Positions 1-11,760 of a stretch of 64,000 nt of DNA are shown piece by piece. The notes beneath the pieces were generated by a model. It did no database searches, was not told the DNA's origin, and worked only from the letters and a program-made list of their open reading frames with translations. Both the position numbers and the translations under genes were made by a program. Source of the DNA: Sipunculus nudus (taxonomy: Eukaryota > Annelida > Sipuncula > Golfingiida > Sipunculidae); the NCBI GenBank assembly GCA_026874595.1, contig CM049313.1, positions 17,107,508 through 17,171,507 of the forward strand. Reading direction: 5' to 3'. Position 1 is the first letter of the stretch. Each line of letters starts with the position of its first letter.

Positions 1-93
1 ACCGGCCTGATAAGTTCCGAATTTGATGTGTTTGAGACCACTTCCTCTATCCACAACGCGAATCACCGAATTCGGCATCGAAACACCCTCTCC
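1..93 (-). other. Possible partial exon of an unrecognised gene
   Basis: After an ATTAG acceptor-like site, 31 codons are open to the window edge, including PNSVIRVVDRGSGLKHIKFG. The residue mix is protein-like, but the stretch is short enough to be open by chance. No family is recognised. Confidence 0.2.
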
Positions 94-3000
94 CTAATGG
101 ATAAATAAGCGTGTATAAAACAGAATATGGAACTGTAATATAAAAGTATCCAAAGCCACACTCAGTGAATCTAAGACGTGGTATGAGCATAGCAAAACAT
201 TTGTTTTATCCAATATATTACGGCACTTTTTGATCAGCAGGCGCTTCTTTCACCTGATTTCCGTCGACGACGTAAATATAACAGGTGAATTAATCACTCA
301 CTGGTGTATAGGATACGAGGCGATATATCAAATTTAAATGTGAGATAGCAGAAGCTACAGTTTTGATGACTCAAACAATTAATGAGCCCTCTTAGGTATT
401 ATAAAATGCGGAAAATATATTTTTCTCATGAATCCATCCTGCAACATATGATTTTACCCTTATAAGCAAAGTGTTAGCATATACCATACTTCATGTTTTA
501 TTTGTCATGTGACAATTATTGAAATAGATTCCTCTTTTTTATATTTTAACTATACTTTAACGACCATTTGCATTTTACAATTGGCTTGATAACCTTTCAG
601 ATGTAGGCCATATAAAATGTAAATTATGAATTTATGTGGTCATTTACTGGAACACATGGCGTGGATAATGACAGAGCTATGTGTCACCTGACGTGTTGCA
701 ATGTAATTACTATTAGATAATACCGAAATGTTCTGTACATGAGGCTAGTTGCACTTAACGGGTCTAAATATAATTCGCCATAAAACAATGATCAAATGGT
801 AATACCAATAATGATTGAGCATTGAAATTGCGGTTAGCAATTTGCTACGCTTCTGTTTGTTTTCTCGGCTATTGCCGTTCTGAGTGAATGAGTGTATTTA
901 TTTTTCTCCCTTGAAATGTCGCTTCTTGTAAAACATTGATGAAATAGGATAGGGAGGTTAAAGTGAGTATTATGCCATGTATGAAGTGAGTATACGGTTG
1001 CAAGCTCCCTGGTGCCTTTCGTAGGAATAGCGTCAATTCGGCAAGTCGCTGTTGACAAACTATTTTGATTAACTCACAGGCGAAATAGGTAAAGGTGCAA
1101 TATTAGTCGGAAACATAAAGCTCACCCCTGGGCCTGCTTCCTTATTCATATTGATTCAAGAGAAACGAAATGTTGATTATTTATTATTGTTTTAATGATA
1201 AGTATAATATAATTCTTGCGTTCATTTAGTCGTTTATCCTATCGGCTTTGTGTATCTTTAGTATTAAACCAGTTTTATCACGTCATTGACTAAATATGAA
1301 AGGCAGTCGTGGTGGATCGAATCTAGCTGGAATGGGCGTTCTCATTTCTCCATAATTGGCGAGGGGATGCATATTCGACAAGGAATAACCATATCTCAAT
1401 GAACTTTTCCAAAATCAGGACACCAGGGAAGCATGAAAGTACATCAAGACAGGGCTATGGAACTCTTTCAGATTATTAATATTTTTTTCTCATCCACACG
1501 TGATATCCGACCGAAACTCAACGACTGAGGAACATGAATTATCAATTCAAAAACTGATAAACCAGAGTGAAAAATAAAGCAATTTATTTGTTTTTAATGC
1601 AGGTGTAGTTCATTTTATGCAACACTTACGCCAAGTCGACTGGTACAATGCGCTGGCTTAAACTACTGCACTGTTAGAATCCCGCCAATCCCACACATCA
1701 TTGCTCACAGTTGGTAATAATACTGCATACTGTGATCTCAGCTGATATTCTTATGCTCAAAGGAAATTTGTTTTTTTTTTCTCCCTGTAAGCAATAGACA
1801 CGTCTGTTTAACAGAAAAGCCCATTTCAAGGAAAGCCGAATTTCAGGCGGTGAGATAAAGTAGCTCATACACTTGCGATCGTGGTTCCTCATTAATTTAG
1901 AAGTATGTTTTTTCTGTTTTTAACAAAGAGCCTGACTGGTATTAATTTTCCTTTTTCTCCCTGGGCGATTAGTTTTGTCATGCCAGTAGTCCATTTTCAT
2001 ATTTGGTTCAAGTGGTTGGGATGCACGGACCATGAAAAGGTTTGGACCATAATCCGAAACTGTATAACACGTTCTACTCTAGGGATTAATGTAGAAATAA
2101 TTAAAGTAAATATCTGTTAGTGTCTTTGATCTTCTTCCTATAGACCATAACACTCAGCAGAACAACAGAGAGCTGAGGTCTGAATCCTGGCAGATAAAAG
2201 TAATAGAAAAAAATGCTGCTTGTGCGATTTGGTGGTAATGTCCCTCAATCTCCGGAACAGCATCACCAAATAGAAAATACCGGAAATGGTTCAACTATTA
2301 ACGACACTGTAGATGATTTACACCATATCTCTTTGAATAGATACCGTTTAGGCTTTCAACCTGATAATAGGTTTTCCTAAGCGAACTTAATTAATTCGTT
2401 ATTAATCATGCATTTCAGTTAATGAAATTACAAAAAAAGTGTCCAGGGAAGCACTAGTTAATGCATATAATCTTCAATAATCTTTATTAGCTCATTTAAA
2501 GGTTAATACATAATTGTCCCCAGTAAAACCACCCTGGCACATCGGTTTAATACTGTTTTATACATTATTATAACTCTGCTACAGCTAACTGCGCTCAGAT
2601 TCTTCTGTAGCCTTCATAACCTGTAGCTCCCCTACATGACATTATGTAAAATAAACAGCAGGAACTCCTCTAGGCATACTCGTTACACATATATAAACAT
2701 GCCTCCTTGCCCTCAAATAACCGTTTATCGTAAACTAAGAGCGTCACAGCTGTCAGATCTGGCCGGAAGGGTCAAATCGAACCCCATCAATGGTAAATTA
2801 TCCTTTCAGAATTATGAAGTGTATACTCTTTACCTTTCTGCCATGCTTTCCCTATTATAATTATCCAGCAACCCCAAGAATTGCACATGAAGAGCGGAAA
2901 CGTCCACCGTACAAAATGAGCGGCTTTATGCTCAATGTTATTGATTATTGGATTGCTTTGTGTATTAGCGAGGTGATTGGTTCTGGACTAAATAAACAAT

Positions 3001-3655
3001 AGACACTGCTTAAGGGTTAAGATGTGGCATAACACAGAAATGATAGCATGAATATTGAATATTTGTATGACATAATGGTTCAGATATACCAGTTACTGAA
3101 ACATATCCCTCCCTTTTAGGTATTTTCCTAACAGTAATTAAGTAACTGTAGCTATGCATTGTGATCAATTCGGAGAACAAAATAGCTTGGAATTAAAGTG
3201 TTTGTGTTCTTCCAAATGAAACACGTAAGTGACTATATTTTCTGCTTCATTATCTGGGAGGGGTACTTTATAAGTCCCAGGTGGGATCGTGCTATTTAGT
3301 CAATAAGAGAAAAGGGACAGACTGAAGCTTTATAAATCCCCTACAGTGCCTCGACGTCCCATAGCATAGATACCATGGCGGTATTTGTTGTTCTCGTGTT
3401 CTCCTGTTAAGCAATAAATAGTCTAGAACGTTAACCATGTCTATGATGGCACCTTTGACAATAAACCTCGTGAATAAACGTTACCCTGGTTATTTTATGA
3501 ATGAACAAATATACTTCTTTTTAAAAAGTTGTTTCTCTGGAAGCTAACCGCCTCTATTTTTTTAATGCTAGCTTTAACAAGTACTATTTACATTTACAGA
3601 ATTCCATTCCGGTTTAAGACAACGTGGCAGGTTCTTAAACGCGATTATCCTGGTG
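94..3655. other. Intergenic DNA without recognised genes
   Basis: AT-rich, with only short uncorrelated open frames. I see no conserved protein motif, RNA gene or tandem repeat. Confidence 0.6.
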
Positions 3656-3659
3656 TATT

Positions 3660-3903
3660 GTTCCTGCGGGTCCTGGGTGTGTGTCATCCCGATTGCTCTG
3701 TCATAACACCGAGGAACCCCCGAAAGGCGCAATCGTTTGTGAGTGAAACAGGATTGTTAGGAACAGTCACTCCATTAAGCCTGAAGAGCGCTCACCGAGG
3801 GTGGGGCCCACGGTAGAAAGTTTCAACGTCTCGGATGAGATTCGAGCTCATGATCTTCAAGCTTTGAGGCGTGTGCTCTAACCCTAGACCACGGAAGCCG
3901 GTA
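3660..3903 (-). mobile_element. tRNA-derived SINE-like element
   Basis: On the minus strand the head (3903 downwards) has an A-box-like TGGTCTAGGGTTAGAGC and, about 30 bases on, a B-box-like GAGCTCGAATCTC, as in a RNA polymerase III promoter of tRNA origin. A body of about 170 bp follows, with GGTGAGCGCTCTTCAGG. No clear target duplication was identified. Confidence 0.55.
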
Positions 3904-3945
3904 TACTAAATATTCACCTAATTCTGTCTAATAATCATCTTATTA

Positions 3946-4136
3946 TTTTGTGCGCACAACTTATTATTTCGTGCGCACAACTTATTATTTTGTGCGCACA
4001 ACTTATTATTTCGTGCGCACAACTTATTATTTTGTGCGAACATCTTATTATTTTATGCGCACAACTTATTATTTTGTGCGAACATCTTATTATTTTGTGC
4101 GCACAACTTATTATTTCGTGCGCACAACTTATTACA
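3946..4136 (+). repeat. 21 bp minisatellite array 1 (TGTGCGCACA)
   Basis: About nine copies of a 21 bp unit, CTTATTATTT plus TGTGCGCACAA, with T/C and C/A variants. The core TGTGCGCACA is a perfect palindrome. Because 21 is divisible by 3, several frames stay open as seven-residue repeats; these are not genes. Confidence 0.95.
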
Positions 4137-4148
4137 CTGTGAAAAATT

Positions 4149-4335
4149 GTGCGTTATTTTACGCGACAATGTCGTGGCAGCAAAGTTGACGCTGCATAGT
4201 CGCGTTATTTTACGCACATTTGATCATCTTATTCGCGTAATTTTACGCGATCAAGTGCGTGATTTTACGCTTATTTGGCATTTAGATATATAGCGTAATT
4301 TTACGTGATTAAGATCGTAATTTTACATTTAATGT
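4149..4335. repeat. Degenerate repeats of GCGTNATTTTACGC
   Basis: Five near-palindromic copies of GCGT-ATTTTACGC or close variants lie between 4150 and 4325, directly after the 21 bp array. A related stretch (TTTACGCGACGTTGTCTCG) lies at 6588-6606, on the opposite side of array 2 and in inverted orientation. Confidence 0.7.
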
Positions 4336-5912
4336 TACGTTTTTATTACGTCATTTGACATTAACAGGCCTTACTGATGGAAAAGAAGACACTTAATCTT
4401 GTTCATGTATACAAATATTTTATTACACCAAGCAGGGAGCCACGATATATCGATAGATGCAAAAAGATTGATACAAACATTAATTGATGGATCAGAAAAG
4501 AATATATACAATTAAAATGGCAGTCAATAGCTCTGAAAAGAATCTATATCAAACATATATAAAGTATTTATAAACCTCTACAGCAAACAAAATAAGGTTT
4601 TTATAACATTCCTATCCTCAATAACACTGTAAACATTACAGCAAGATTTCAGAGTTTTGCAATAAATAGAATATGATAGTGTCTAATACATTTGTGTACA
4701 TGGAAATATGCAACAAGTTGAAGCCCCTATCAGCTTCACCGACACGCCGTCTTTTTGTTTTTCCTCAATTTGTCCATTTATTATCGAAGTCACAGACGCA
4801 GTTACACAACTTCCAGACCTTGCTGCTGGTAACTGGTCTCTTTTGTTTCTTCTCTGTTTGACATTCGATCCCCTGATCGGGTTGATGCCAGCCAAGACTC
4901 TGTAAAATATCAAAATATTTCAATTTATATAAAATTATCTCTACAGCTTTTATTAACTTATATTTCTTTTATTTCCTGTAACATAGAATATCACTTTTTT
5001 TTGTGTAATTGTAAGGTTATGATGGCATTTGTAAGGTCATTATACCAAATTTTGAAATACCAAGATGAAGCTGGCCTTAATGCTTGACTGATTTGAATAT
5101 ATTATCACGGTGTATGAAATATATTTTTATACGGAAATGATAATCCAGTATATAGCGTGAAATAAATTCTAACCAAGGATGAAGGAATAGTAATATGTAA
5201 GGTCACAGTTATAGAACATTACTGCTTTTCAAAGTAATGGTTAAAATATGTTTACAGCATTAATAATTGCTGAAATAATAATAATAACAATAATAAAATC
5301 AAAAGTAATAGATTAATTAATATTACCTTTACCCATCAATTGTTTAACAACTACTGAAATTTTTAGCGTAAATTCCCACATGCACACATAACAGCATATA
5401 TTCAGTGATACATACCGTTGGATGAATTTAAACATCTGACCCACTGAACTTGGAGAGTAAAAGTTGAAGGTATTATAGGCTTCAAAGACCAGGCCAAGAA
5501 AGCGCCGTATATATATGCTCAAAGGCTGTCATTCTGGTCTAAGATGTATCCTTCCACAACTGCATCCTGGAAGCAATGAAAGAGCAAAACATGATTGTTT
5601 GTGTATAAAACATGGCCATTGGTCCACATTATAATTGTCAAACTTTGATGTAATTTAGTTATGCCTAGATGTATTTTAGTGAGTCATGAAATTCAACATC
5701 AGTCATGCTTAGAAGTTTCTTAAGAAATAAACCTGTTTTCTTTTTACCTACCTGCGAATATGACATATGGGTGGTGCATGGGATAGGTGCACTTGATCTT
5801 CAATTTCATATGCTGTAGTGGCTTCATGTCGAGAGGAAAACATAGAATGTTCTGTATAACATTTCATTGTATATAAAAATTGCAGAACAGAATATGATAA
5901 TTTGAGATAATA

Positions 5913-5915
<3 letters not shown>
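4336..5915. other. Intergenic DNA without recognised genes
   Basis: AT-rich. It contains a few splice-site-like signals on the minus strand, but no chain of exons in a common frame could be built. Confidence 0.5.

Positions 5916-5968
<53 letters not shown>
5916..5968. repeat. (AT)n microsatellite
   Basis: Uninterrupted AT dinucleotides. Confidence 0.97.
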
Positions 5969-5973
<5 letters not shown>

Positions 5974-6269
5974 GCATGAGCAGGCTGGGCCATTCCTTGC
6001 CTGACAGTATACCCCACTGATAATAAATAAATCCCAAAGAGGCATAATAATTATATATACAAATACTGCCGATGCAGTTCTATGTTGATTCATATGACTA
6101 TAAATTACATTGTTTATTGAATTTACCATTCATGACATCGTACAGAAACTGGATTGCGCTGGTTTTACAATTGAATTTCATTAAAATATATTTAAGCCGT
6201 TTTACTCACCTCGAATCATAACACTGCACACATGCACGAAGAGCCTGGTCCTTTGTGTTAACTGGTGTT

Positions 6270-6345
6270 GCAGGCGGGAGAATTTGAACCTATCTAGTGG
6301 CCCGTCCAGTTCTGTGCGGTCAGCTCTCTTATCAACCAGGGCACT
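6270..6345 (-). mobile_element. tRNA-like (possible SINE head)
   Basis: On the minus strand CTGGTTGATAAGAGAGC resembles an A-box region and AGGTTCAAATTCTCC a B-box, at tRNA-like spacing. The arms do not pair well enough for a tRNA gene, so a decayed SINE head is more likely. Confidence 0.35.
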
Positions 6346-6628
6346 GTCTTTGGTCTCCTGCCGGGCGCTGCTGCACGGACATGCTGGTATCCCGGGGCGG
6401 GGGGCTCATGGTCAAGGGATGTATGTGTCATTAGCAATCTCCTCGGAGGATTTAATTACCGCTTCAATCTCGAGTAAAGTGATACGGTATGGGCTAAACC
6501 ATGATAACTCGACACATACACGTGATGTCACGCCTCTAAGTCGCGTATTCCTGTATAATAGTGAATACGGGAAAATGGCACGTTAAATTTACGCGACGTT
6601 GTCTCGTATTTCATATTTTTTACAGTGT

Positions 6629-6800
6629 ATTTTGTGCGCACAACTTATTATTTTGTGCGAACATCTTATTATTTTGTGCGCATGACTTATTATTTCGTGC
6701 GCACAACTTACTATTTCTTGCGCAAGACTTATCATTTTGTGCACGTGATTTATTATTTCGTGCGCACGACTTAATATTTTGTGCGCACATCTTATTACAC
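6629..6800 (+). repeat. 21 bp minisatellite array 2
   Basis: About eight units of the same TGTGCGCACA / CTTATTATTT repeat, more degenerate than array 1. Confidence 0.93.
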
Positions 6801-6945
6801 ACGAGTTGATAAGTGTTGGAAACGAGGTATTATGTGAATTTTGTCCGTCAATGCACAGGCGCATATGGCTCCATCTCACCTTTAAGTTGTAAACATAGGT
6901 CTGGAACAATACTATATACATCCAGTGGGGGAATTCCTGTCACTA

Positions 6946-7009
<64 letters not shown>

Positions 7010-7420
7010 CAAAGTCAAAATACACAGCAAAATTATCTTGATGTATATCGCAGGTTTGTTTAAATATATATTGCTAAGATAATAATTATTGTCCAGGAGT
7101 TCTATAGTAGATAGCTGACACGTCAACATGTTTCTTGTTTCAAGGCCAGCCACACTTACAGTAGCTGGCCATTCAATTACCAGAATTAAGATCGAGGGCC
7201 ACGACCGACCGTCTCTTATGAGCATAACGGTATATATGCTGTAAAAGAATTTGTCATACAGACAGACAGATATATTTTATATATGACCATGCATGTGAGG
7301 TCATGGAGATAAATCCAACAATGGAGGTAGCTCAGGAGAAAAGTGTATATAATTTTAATCAGATCATGAGATGTTGTTATTATATTGATATCAAACATTG
7401 TAGAATGTTACATTTTGTAT
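6800..7420 (+). repeat. Local duplication, copy 1 (with 11165-11760)
   Basis: The sequence from GAAACGAGGTATTAT through the AT tract, TGAGACAAAGTCAAAAT, the TAGTAGATAGCTGACACG region and the CATACAGACAGACA stretch recurs about 4.35 kb downstream in the same orientation with a few per cent divergence. Confidence 0.85.
6949..7005. repeat. (AT)n microsatellite
   Basis: It follows array 2 and lies in a block (6800-7200) duplicated at 11170-11540, where it also occurs but shorter. Confidence 0.97.
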
Positions 7421-7639
7421 CGATGGTGTAAATCAAGGTCTCATAAAAATTCAGGGCCAGATGTTTAACATTTTCATTCTTTATCACACAGGCTAAATGT
7501 AACTTTGTTTTACTTGTGAAACTAGGTCATTGGACTATTAATTGTATCCCTAGACAAAGTCGGGATCTCAGAAATATTTTACGGATCTTTACCAAACATA
7601 ACATGTACATAGATATGGGTGAGAGGACGAAGCCTATTT

Positions 7640-7925
7640 AAAATAGGGTCATGACCTTTAATAGGAGGGTGACCTTGACCTTGAATAGGGTTTTATTTTT
7701 TGAAAATCACATAAATTCTTAAATATCTCAAGAAAACAGGCATGGATTGGTCCAAAAATCAACTTGACCGAATCTTTGATAGTGTTGTCATGAACCGGAA
7801 ACTTGTGGCGCTACCTGTTATCCTTTTCTTGTTTTCGTGCCGTTTAATACCCCTATCATTGCCACTTAACAGTAACTGTTACTGTGAGCTAATGGACAGA
7901 ATTCTTTCATATTATGCATATACAG
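7640..7925 (+). repeat. Degenerate copy of the ~328 bp repeat, interrupted by an LTR-like insert
   Basis: It carries GGTCATGACC (7647-7656), two overlapping TGACCTTGA words (7670-7684), CATGGATTGGTCCAAAAATC and the CCTTTTCTTGTTTTCGTGCC region of the 12 kb array. Continuity with the array unit stops at GCATATACA (about 7924). Confidence 0.8.
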
Positions 7926-8693
7926 TGTTACAGGTGCCCTTTTTATTGAGCGACACGGGCGTAACTGGTGTAGTAGCGCTCTTGTCTGGCCGTGTGTTGC
8001 ACTCTCGATTTAATCCGTACTGGTTGAACTCTCGTTTTCATGCTAGCTTGGGGCTTTCTCGCCTGGTTGAGCCGGGGCGAGCTCACGTGTGGACCCTGGT
8101 ATGTCGAGACACAGCGATGTTTTTTTTTATGATTCCTGTAACGCGTGTTTACTGTGTATTATGTTAGATCCTTTAGACTGTTCGAGAAGTGGAAAATTCT
8201 CTGCTTGGGGCGAGAAGTTATAAATAGGGGGCTGTGTTTTAAAGCAGAGAGAGGTGAGAGAATATTCCAGCGGACACAAACGTGCGTATGTCAGTTTGTG
8301 GGACCGGTCCAATTATCAACAGTAATTTCAGGGATTCTACTGTTACTAATTCTACTGTTACAATTTAATGCTGCCTGCCTCAAGTTTACTTTCTTGATTG
8401 TGACAAGAGCTTTACATTGGACTGTTATTCTCCGGGAGAGTCTGTGTCGGCTTATAAATTTTAAAGGACTTATCGCTGTGGCAGTGGTAGTATCCAGGTA
8501 CTGGGTACTTTGTTTAGTTTACTGTGTGATTGTATTGATTTGTTGTTATACAGCTGTTATACTGTATAATTGTATTGATTAAGTGTATTATAATGTTAGG
8601 GTTGTTTTAATAATAAATTATAGTTATTTGTTAACAAAAAACACTGACTTCTTTATTCATTCCCCTAGACATTTAACACTGCCTAGTGTTACA
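7926..8693 (+). mobile_element. Putative solo LTR
   Basis: This 768 bp stretch interrupts the ~328 bp repeat. It starts TGTTACAG and ends AGTGTTACA, so it has the TG...CA ends of retrotransposon LTRs. It contains a TATA box TATAAATA (8219-8226) and AATAAA-like signals around 8611, in the order U3-R-U5 would have. No internal retroviral-type genes flank it and no matching target duplication was seen. The orientation is inferred from TATA and poly(A) signals. Confidence 0.5.
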
Positions 8694-8699
8694 GAATCT

Positions 8700-9050
8700 G
8701 ATTTTTTTTATCTCCTTGACAAAATTTATGTTCATCACGCAGGCGTGATCTGTTGATATTAGGTTCCATAACAAGAGACATGGGTTACAGAAATGATGTA
8801 AAATTAAATTTGGGTCAAGGCCTTCCCTATGAGAGTGGCCTTGACCTTGAATATTGAATCATACATATCTAAAATAAGGGATGCATGGATTGTCTAAAAA
8901 ACAAATTGACCGAAGATCTTTGGTAGTTTTGTCTTCTGTGGAAGACAGGTGGCGCCACCTGTCCTTTTCTTGTTTTCGGGCCTTTTAATTCTTATCATTG
9001 CCACTTGACAGTACTGTGAGCATTATAACTCTAAAACTAATGGACAGATT
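8700..9050 (+). repeat. Degenerate copy of the ~328 bp repeat
   Basis: Contains GGTCAAGGCCTTCCCTATGA, CCTTGACCTTGAAT, the palindrome ACAGGTGGCGCCACCTGT (8945-8962) and the CTTGTTTTCGGGCC region. Confidence 0.8.
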
Positions 9051-9720
9051 GGGCTGAAATTGTGCATGTCCATTGGTCTTGGATACCTCCATCTTGTATT
9101 CAAAGTTCATGTGCTTAGGGTGAAAATTGCTCATATCTCCGTAGTGGTTCTGAGGAGTGATTTGTCCTATTGCTCTAAAAATGTGCATATCAATAGATCT
9201 TGGACTCCTCCAGCTTTTTCTCAAGACTGGTTGTGCCATCTGCAATTTTTTTTTTCGTGGCGTCCATCTGTACATGTGCTTTTGGTGAAAATTGCTCATA
9301 TCTCCGGATTGGTTCAAGGTATTGGTCTGAAATTTGGCATATCCATCCATCTTGGAAAGTTTTTTCGTAAATCAGACAGGTGGCGCCACCTACATCCCCG
9401 TTTCAGTAAAATAAATTAATGCTCTTTTCTGAGAAGTGACTTGACCTATTGGCCTGAAATTATGCATATCCATAGATCTTTGACTTCTTCATCTTGTACT
9501 CAAGAATGGTGGCGCCATCTGCAATCGTTTTGGTGTGGCGTTCATCTGTACATGTGCTTTGGGTGAAATTACTCATATCCCCGGAGTGGTTCAAGGTATA
9601 GGTCTGAAATTTGGCATGGTCATCCATCTTGAAAAGTTTTCTCATACACGAGACAGGTGGCGCCACCTTCCTTACGGAAAACTGGACGGAAGGACAACGG
9701 ACCAAAACCAAACACTGGAT
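9050..9720 (+). repeat. Repeat block with two internal subunits, duplicated at 13500-13970
   Basis: The phrases CATCTGTACATGTGCTTT, GTGAAA-TTGCTCATATCTCC and TTGGCATATCCATCCATCTT occur twice here and twice in the 13.5-14.0 kb block. GGTGGCGCCACC occurs at 9380-9391 and 9656-9667. Confidence 0.85.
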
Positions 9721-10761
9721 CTCATCTTAAGTGAAAGTTAGCTAGCAGGATAATCCCAGATGAATTTTCGTTAAAACACATTAATTGCCACCTGTAGTAG
9801 GTTTCTGGACCGAGATTTCATATATGACCAAATCGACATACAGCTACTAGGTATTCCCTAATAAATTACACAAATCAACATTATTATGCATGTAAGGATC
9901 TATTTCTTTATGTGTCATGGTCTTAGGTTTCAAGGACTTCTTACTTAATTTGAATGTAAAATGTATGATTCTAACTCAATGCGCAACAAAGCATTGCCTC
10001 AGCAAAACCGAAAGTCAACTGATATGAGGAGAATCCTTATAATAATATTAATAACAATCTTTCTTCAAGTCAAATATATACATTGTCATTTTGGTAGTTG
10101 TATTAATGTTCTCATACAATTATATCAGCCAAAACACATATATCTCACATAACCATTTAGCGGGGGATTTTGTCCTCTAGGTTAACTGCTAATTGTAGAA
10201 TAACTTTAGCAGAGAAACACTGTTCTGGTAAACAATTTTAAAAACAAGTGGATCATGGGTCAGGATACTGAAGTGCATGATGTTAGTTGAGCCAATGAAA
10301 TCAAAATGAAATACAGTATTTGTTGACTCGGATTGCGAAATAAACAACTATGTGGGAATTATGCAACATATAAATAAACAAGGCATTAAAAACAACATTA
10401 TAAATGATAATTTGTTAAGAACATACAAAATAGTCTTAATAAAATAGCCTAAAATAACTTGAAGGGTCACTGTTTGTCCGTGTACAAATCAATATGTATG
10501 CGCATATGCCAATTGGCCAAAAGATAGTCCAGTCTTTTAAAGAAATACTGACGCCGTCGTGATACTCTTAAGGAGTGAGGTCGGTTTTCTACACCCTGAG
10601 GATCCAATATCCCCAAGTTCCCCAACTGTCTCCATTTTTGACAGGCTTTTTTTTATATCCAATGGTAAATATGCATAATTGCTCTATGCCTCTCAGCGAG
10701 AACTACAATTTCCTTAAATTTGAAACCTAAATTTAAAGTAAAATTACACACACGCACACAC

Positions 10762-10825
<64 letters not shown>

Positions 10826-10990
10826 TAGCCATTTTAATGCCAGATACACAGCCACATAACCACTTTATCTACAAATGAAGGCAAATACCCACATTTTATA
10901 TGATTCTTGGAAACTTAAGTCGACTGCTACAGAGTCATATCTATACGTCTGTACGGAGCTCTGTAAGGGACATGAGTAAAAAATATTTAT
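9675..10990 (+). repeat. Local duplication, copy 1 (with 14430-15840)
   Basis: Shared landmarks in the same order: CTGGATCTCATCTTAA, TACGGCTACTAGGTATTCCC or its variant, CATATATCTCACATAACC, GGGGGATTTTGTCCTCTAG, the CACACACG plus (AT)n tract and CAGATACACAGCCACATA. No gene is recognised in either copy. Confidence 0.85.
10764..10822. repeat. (AT)n microsatellite after (CA)n
   Basis: CACACACGCACACACG followed by AT dinucleotides; the paralogous tract is at 15619-15681. Confidence 0.97.
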
Positions 10991-10993
10991 CTC

Positions 10994-11172
10994 GTGCGCA
11001 CGACTTACAAACTTGTGCGCACAACTTATTATTTTGTGCGCACGACTTTTAATTTTGTGCGCACGACTTATTATTTGTGCGCACGACTTATTATTTTGTG
11101 CGCACGACTTATTATTTCGTGCGCACGACTTATTATTTTGTGCGCACAACTTATTTTTTTCGTGCGCACGAG
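10994..11172 (+). repeat. 21 bp minisatellite array 3
   Basis: About eight units, mostly with the GTGCGCACGACTTATTATTT variant. Left flank CATGAGTAAAAAATATTTAT; right flank GAGTTAATAAGTGGTGGAAA. Confidence 0.95.
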
Positions 11173-11319
11173 TTAATAAGTGGTGGAAACGAGGTATTAT
11201 ATAAATGTCAGTTTTTCGTCAAGGCACAGGCGCATATGGCTCTATCTCACCTTTAAATTGTAAACATAGGTCTGGAACAATACTATATACAATATCCAGT
11301 GTGGGATTTCCTGTCATTA

Positions 11320-11367
<48 letters not shown>

Positions 11368-11760
11368 CAAAGTCAAAATAAACCGCAAAATTATCTTGAT
11401 GTACCTCGCAGGTTTGTTAAAATATATATGGCTAAGATAATAATTATTGTCCTGGAGTTCTATAGTAGATAGCTGACACGTCAACATGTTTCATGTTTCA
11501 AGGTACACACTTACAGTAGCTGGCCATTCAGTTACCAGCATTAAGATCAAGGGCCAAGACCGACCGTCTGTTATCAGCATAACGGTATGCTGTAAAAGAA
11601 TTGGTCATACAGACAGACATATATCTTTTATATATGACCATGCATGTGAGGTCATGGAGACATAAATACCACAGTTGAGGTAGCTGAGGAAAAGTGTATA
11701 TAAATTTAATCAGATCATGAGATGTGGTTAAGGAAAGTGACCTTGACCTTGAATAGGTCC
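11165..11760 (+). repeat. Local duplication, copy 2 (with 6800-7420)
   Basis: Same order of landmarks as the first copy, including the (AT)n tract at 11323-11363 and the GACAGACATATAT stretch near 11612. Confidence 0.85.
11323..11363. repeat. (AT)n microsatellite
   Basis: Paralogue of the 6949-7005 tract, shorter here. Confidence 0.97.

Noticed and set aside
3948-4189. Open frames of seven-residue repeats over the 21 bp arrays (also at 6561-6921, 10865-11204 and 15783-16255)
   Set aside because: They result from a repeat length divisible by three without stop codons, and are open in several frames and on both strands.
4765-6281. Possible exons of a second minus-strand gene (a 45-codon stretch ending in TGA at 4765-4899; GT-flanked stretches near 5410-5555 and 6224-6281)
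   Set aside because: Each has a plausible acceptor or donor, but no order and phase gives a continuous frame, and no protein family was recognised.
7742-8582. Two long open frames of 141 and 145 codons
   Set aside because: They run across the boundary of a repeat and an LTR-like insert, with no conserved motif and hydrophobic composition typical of T-rich DNA.
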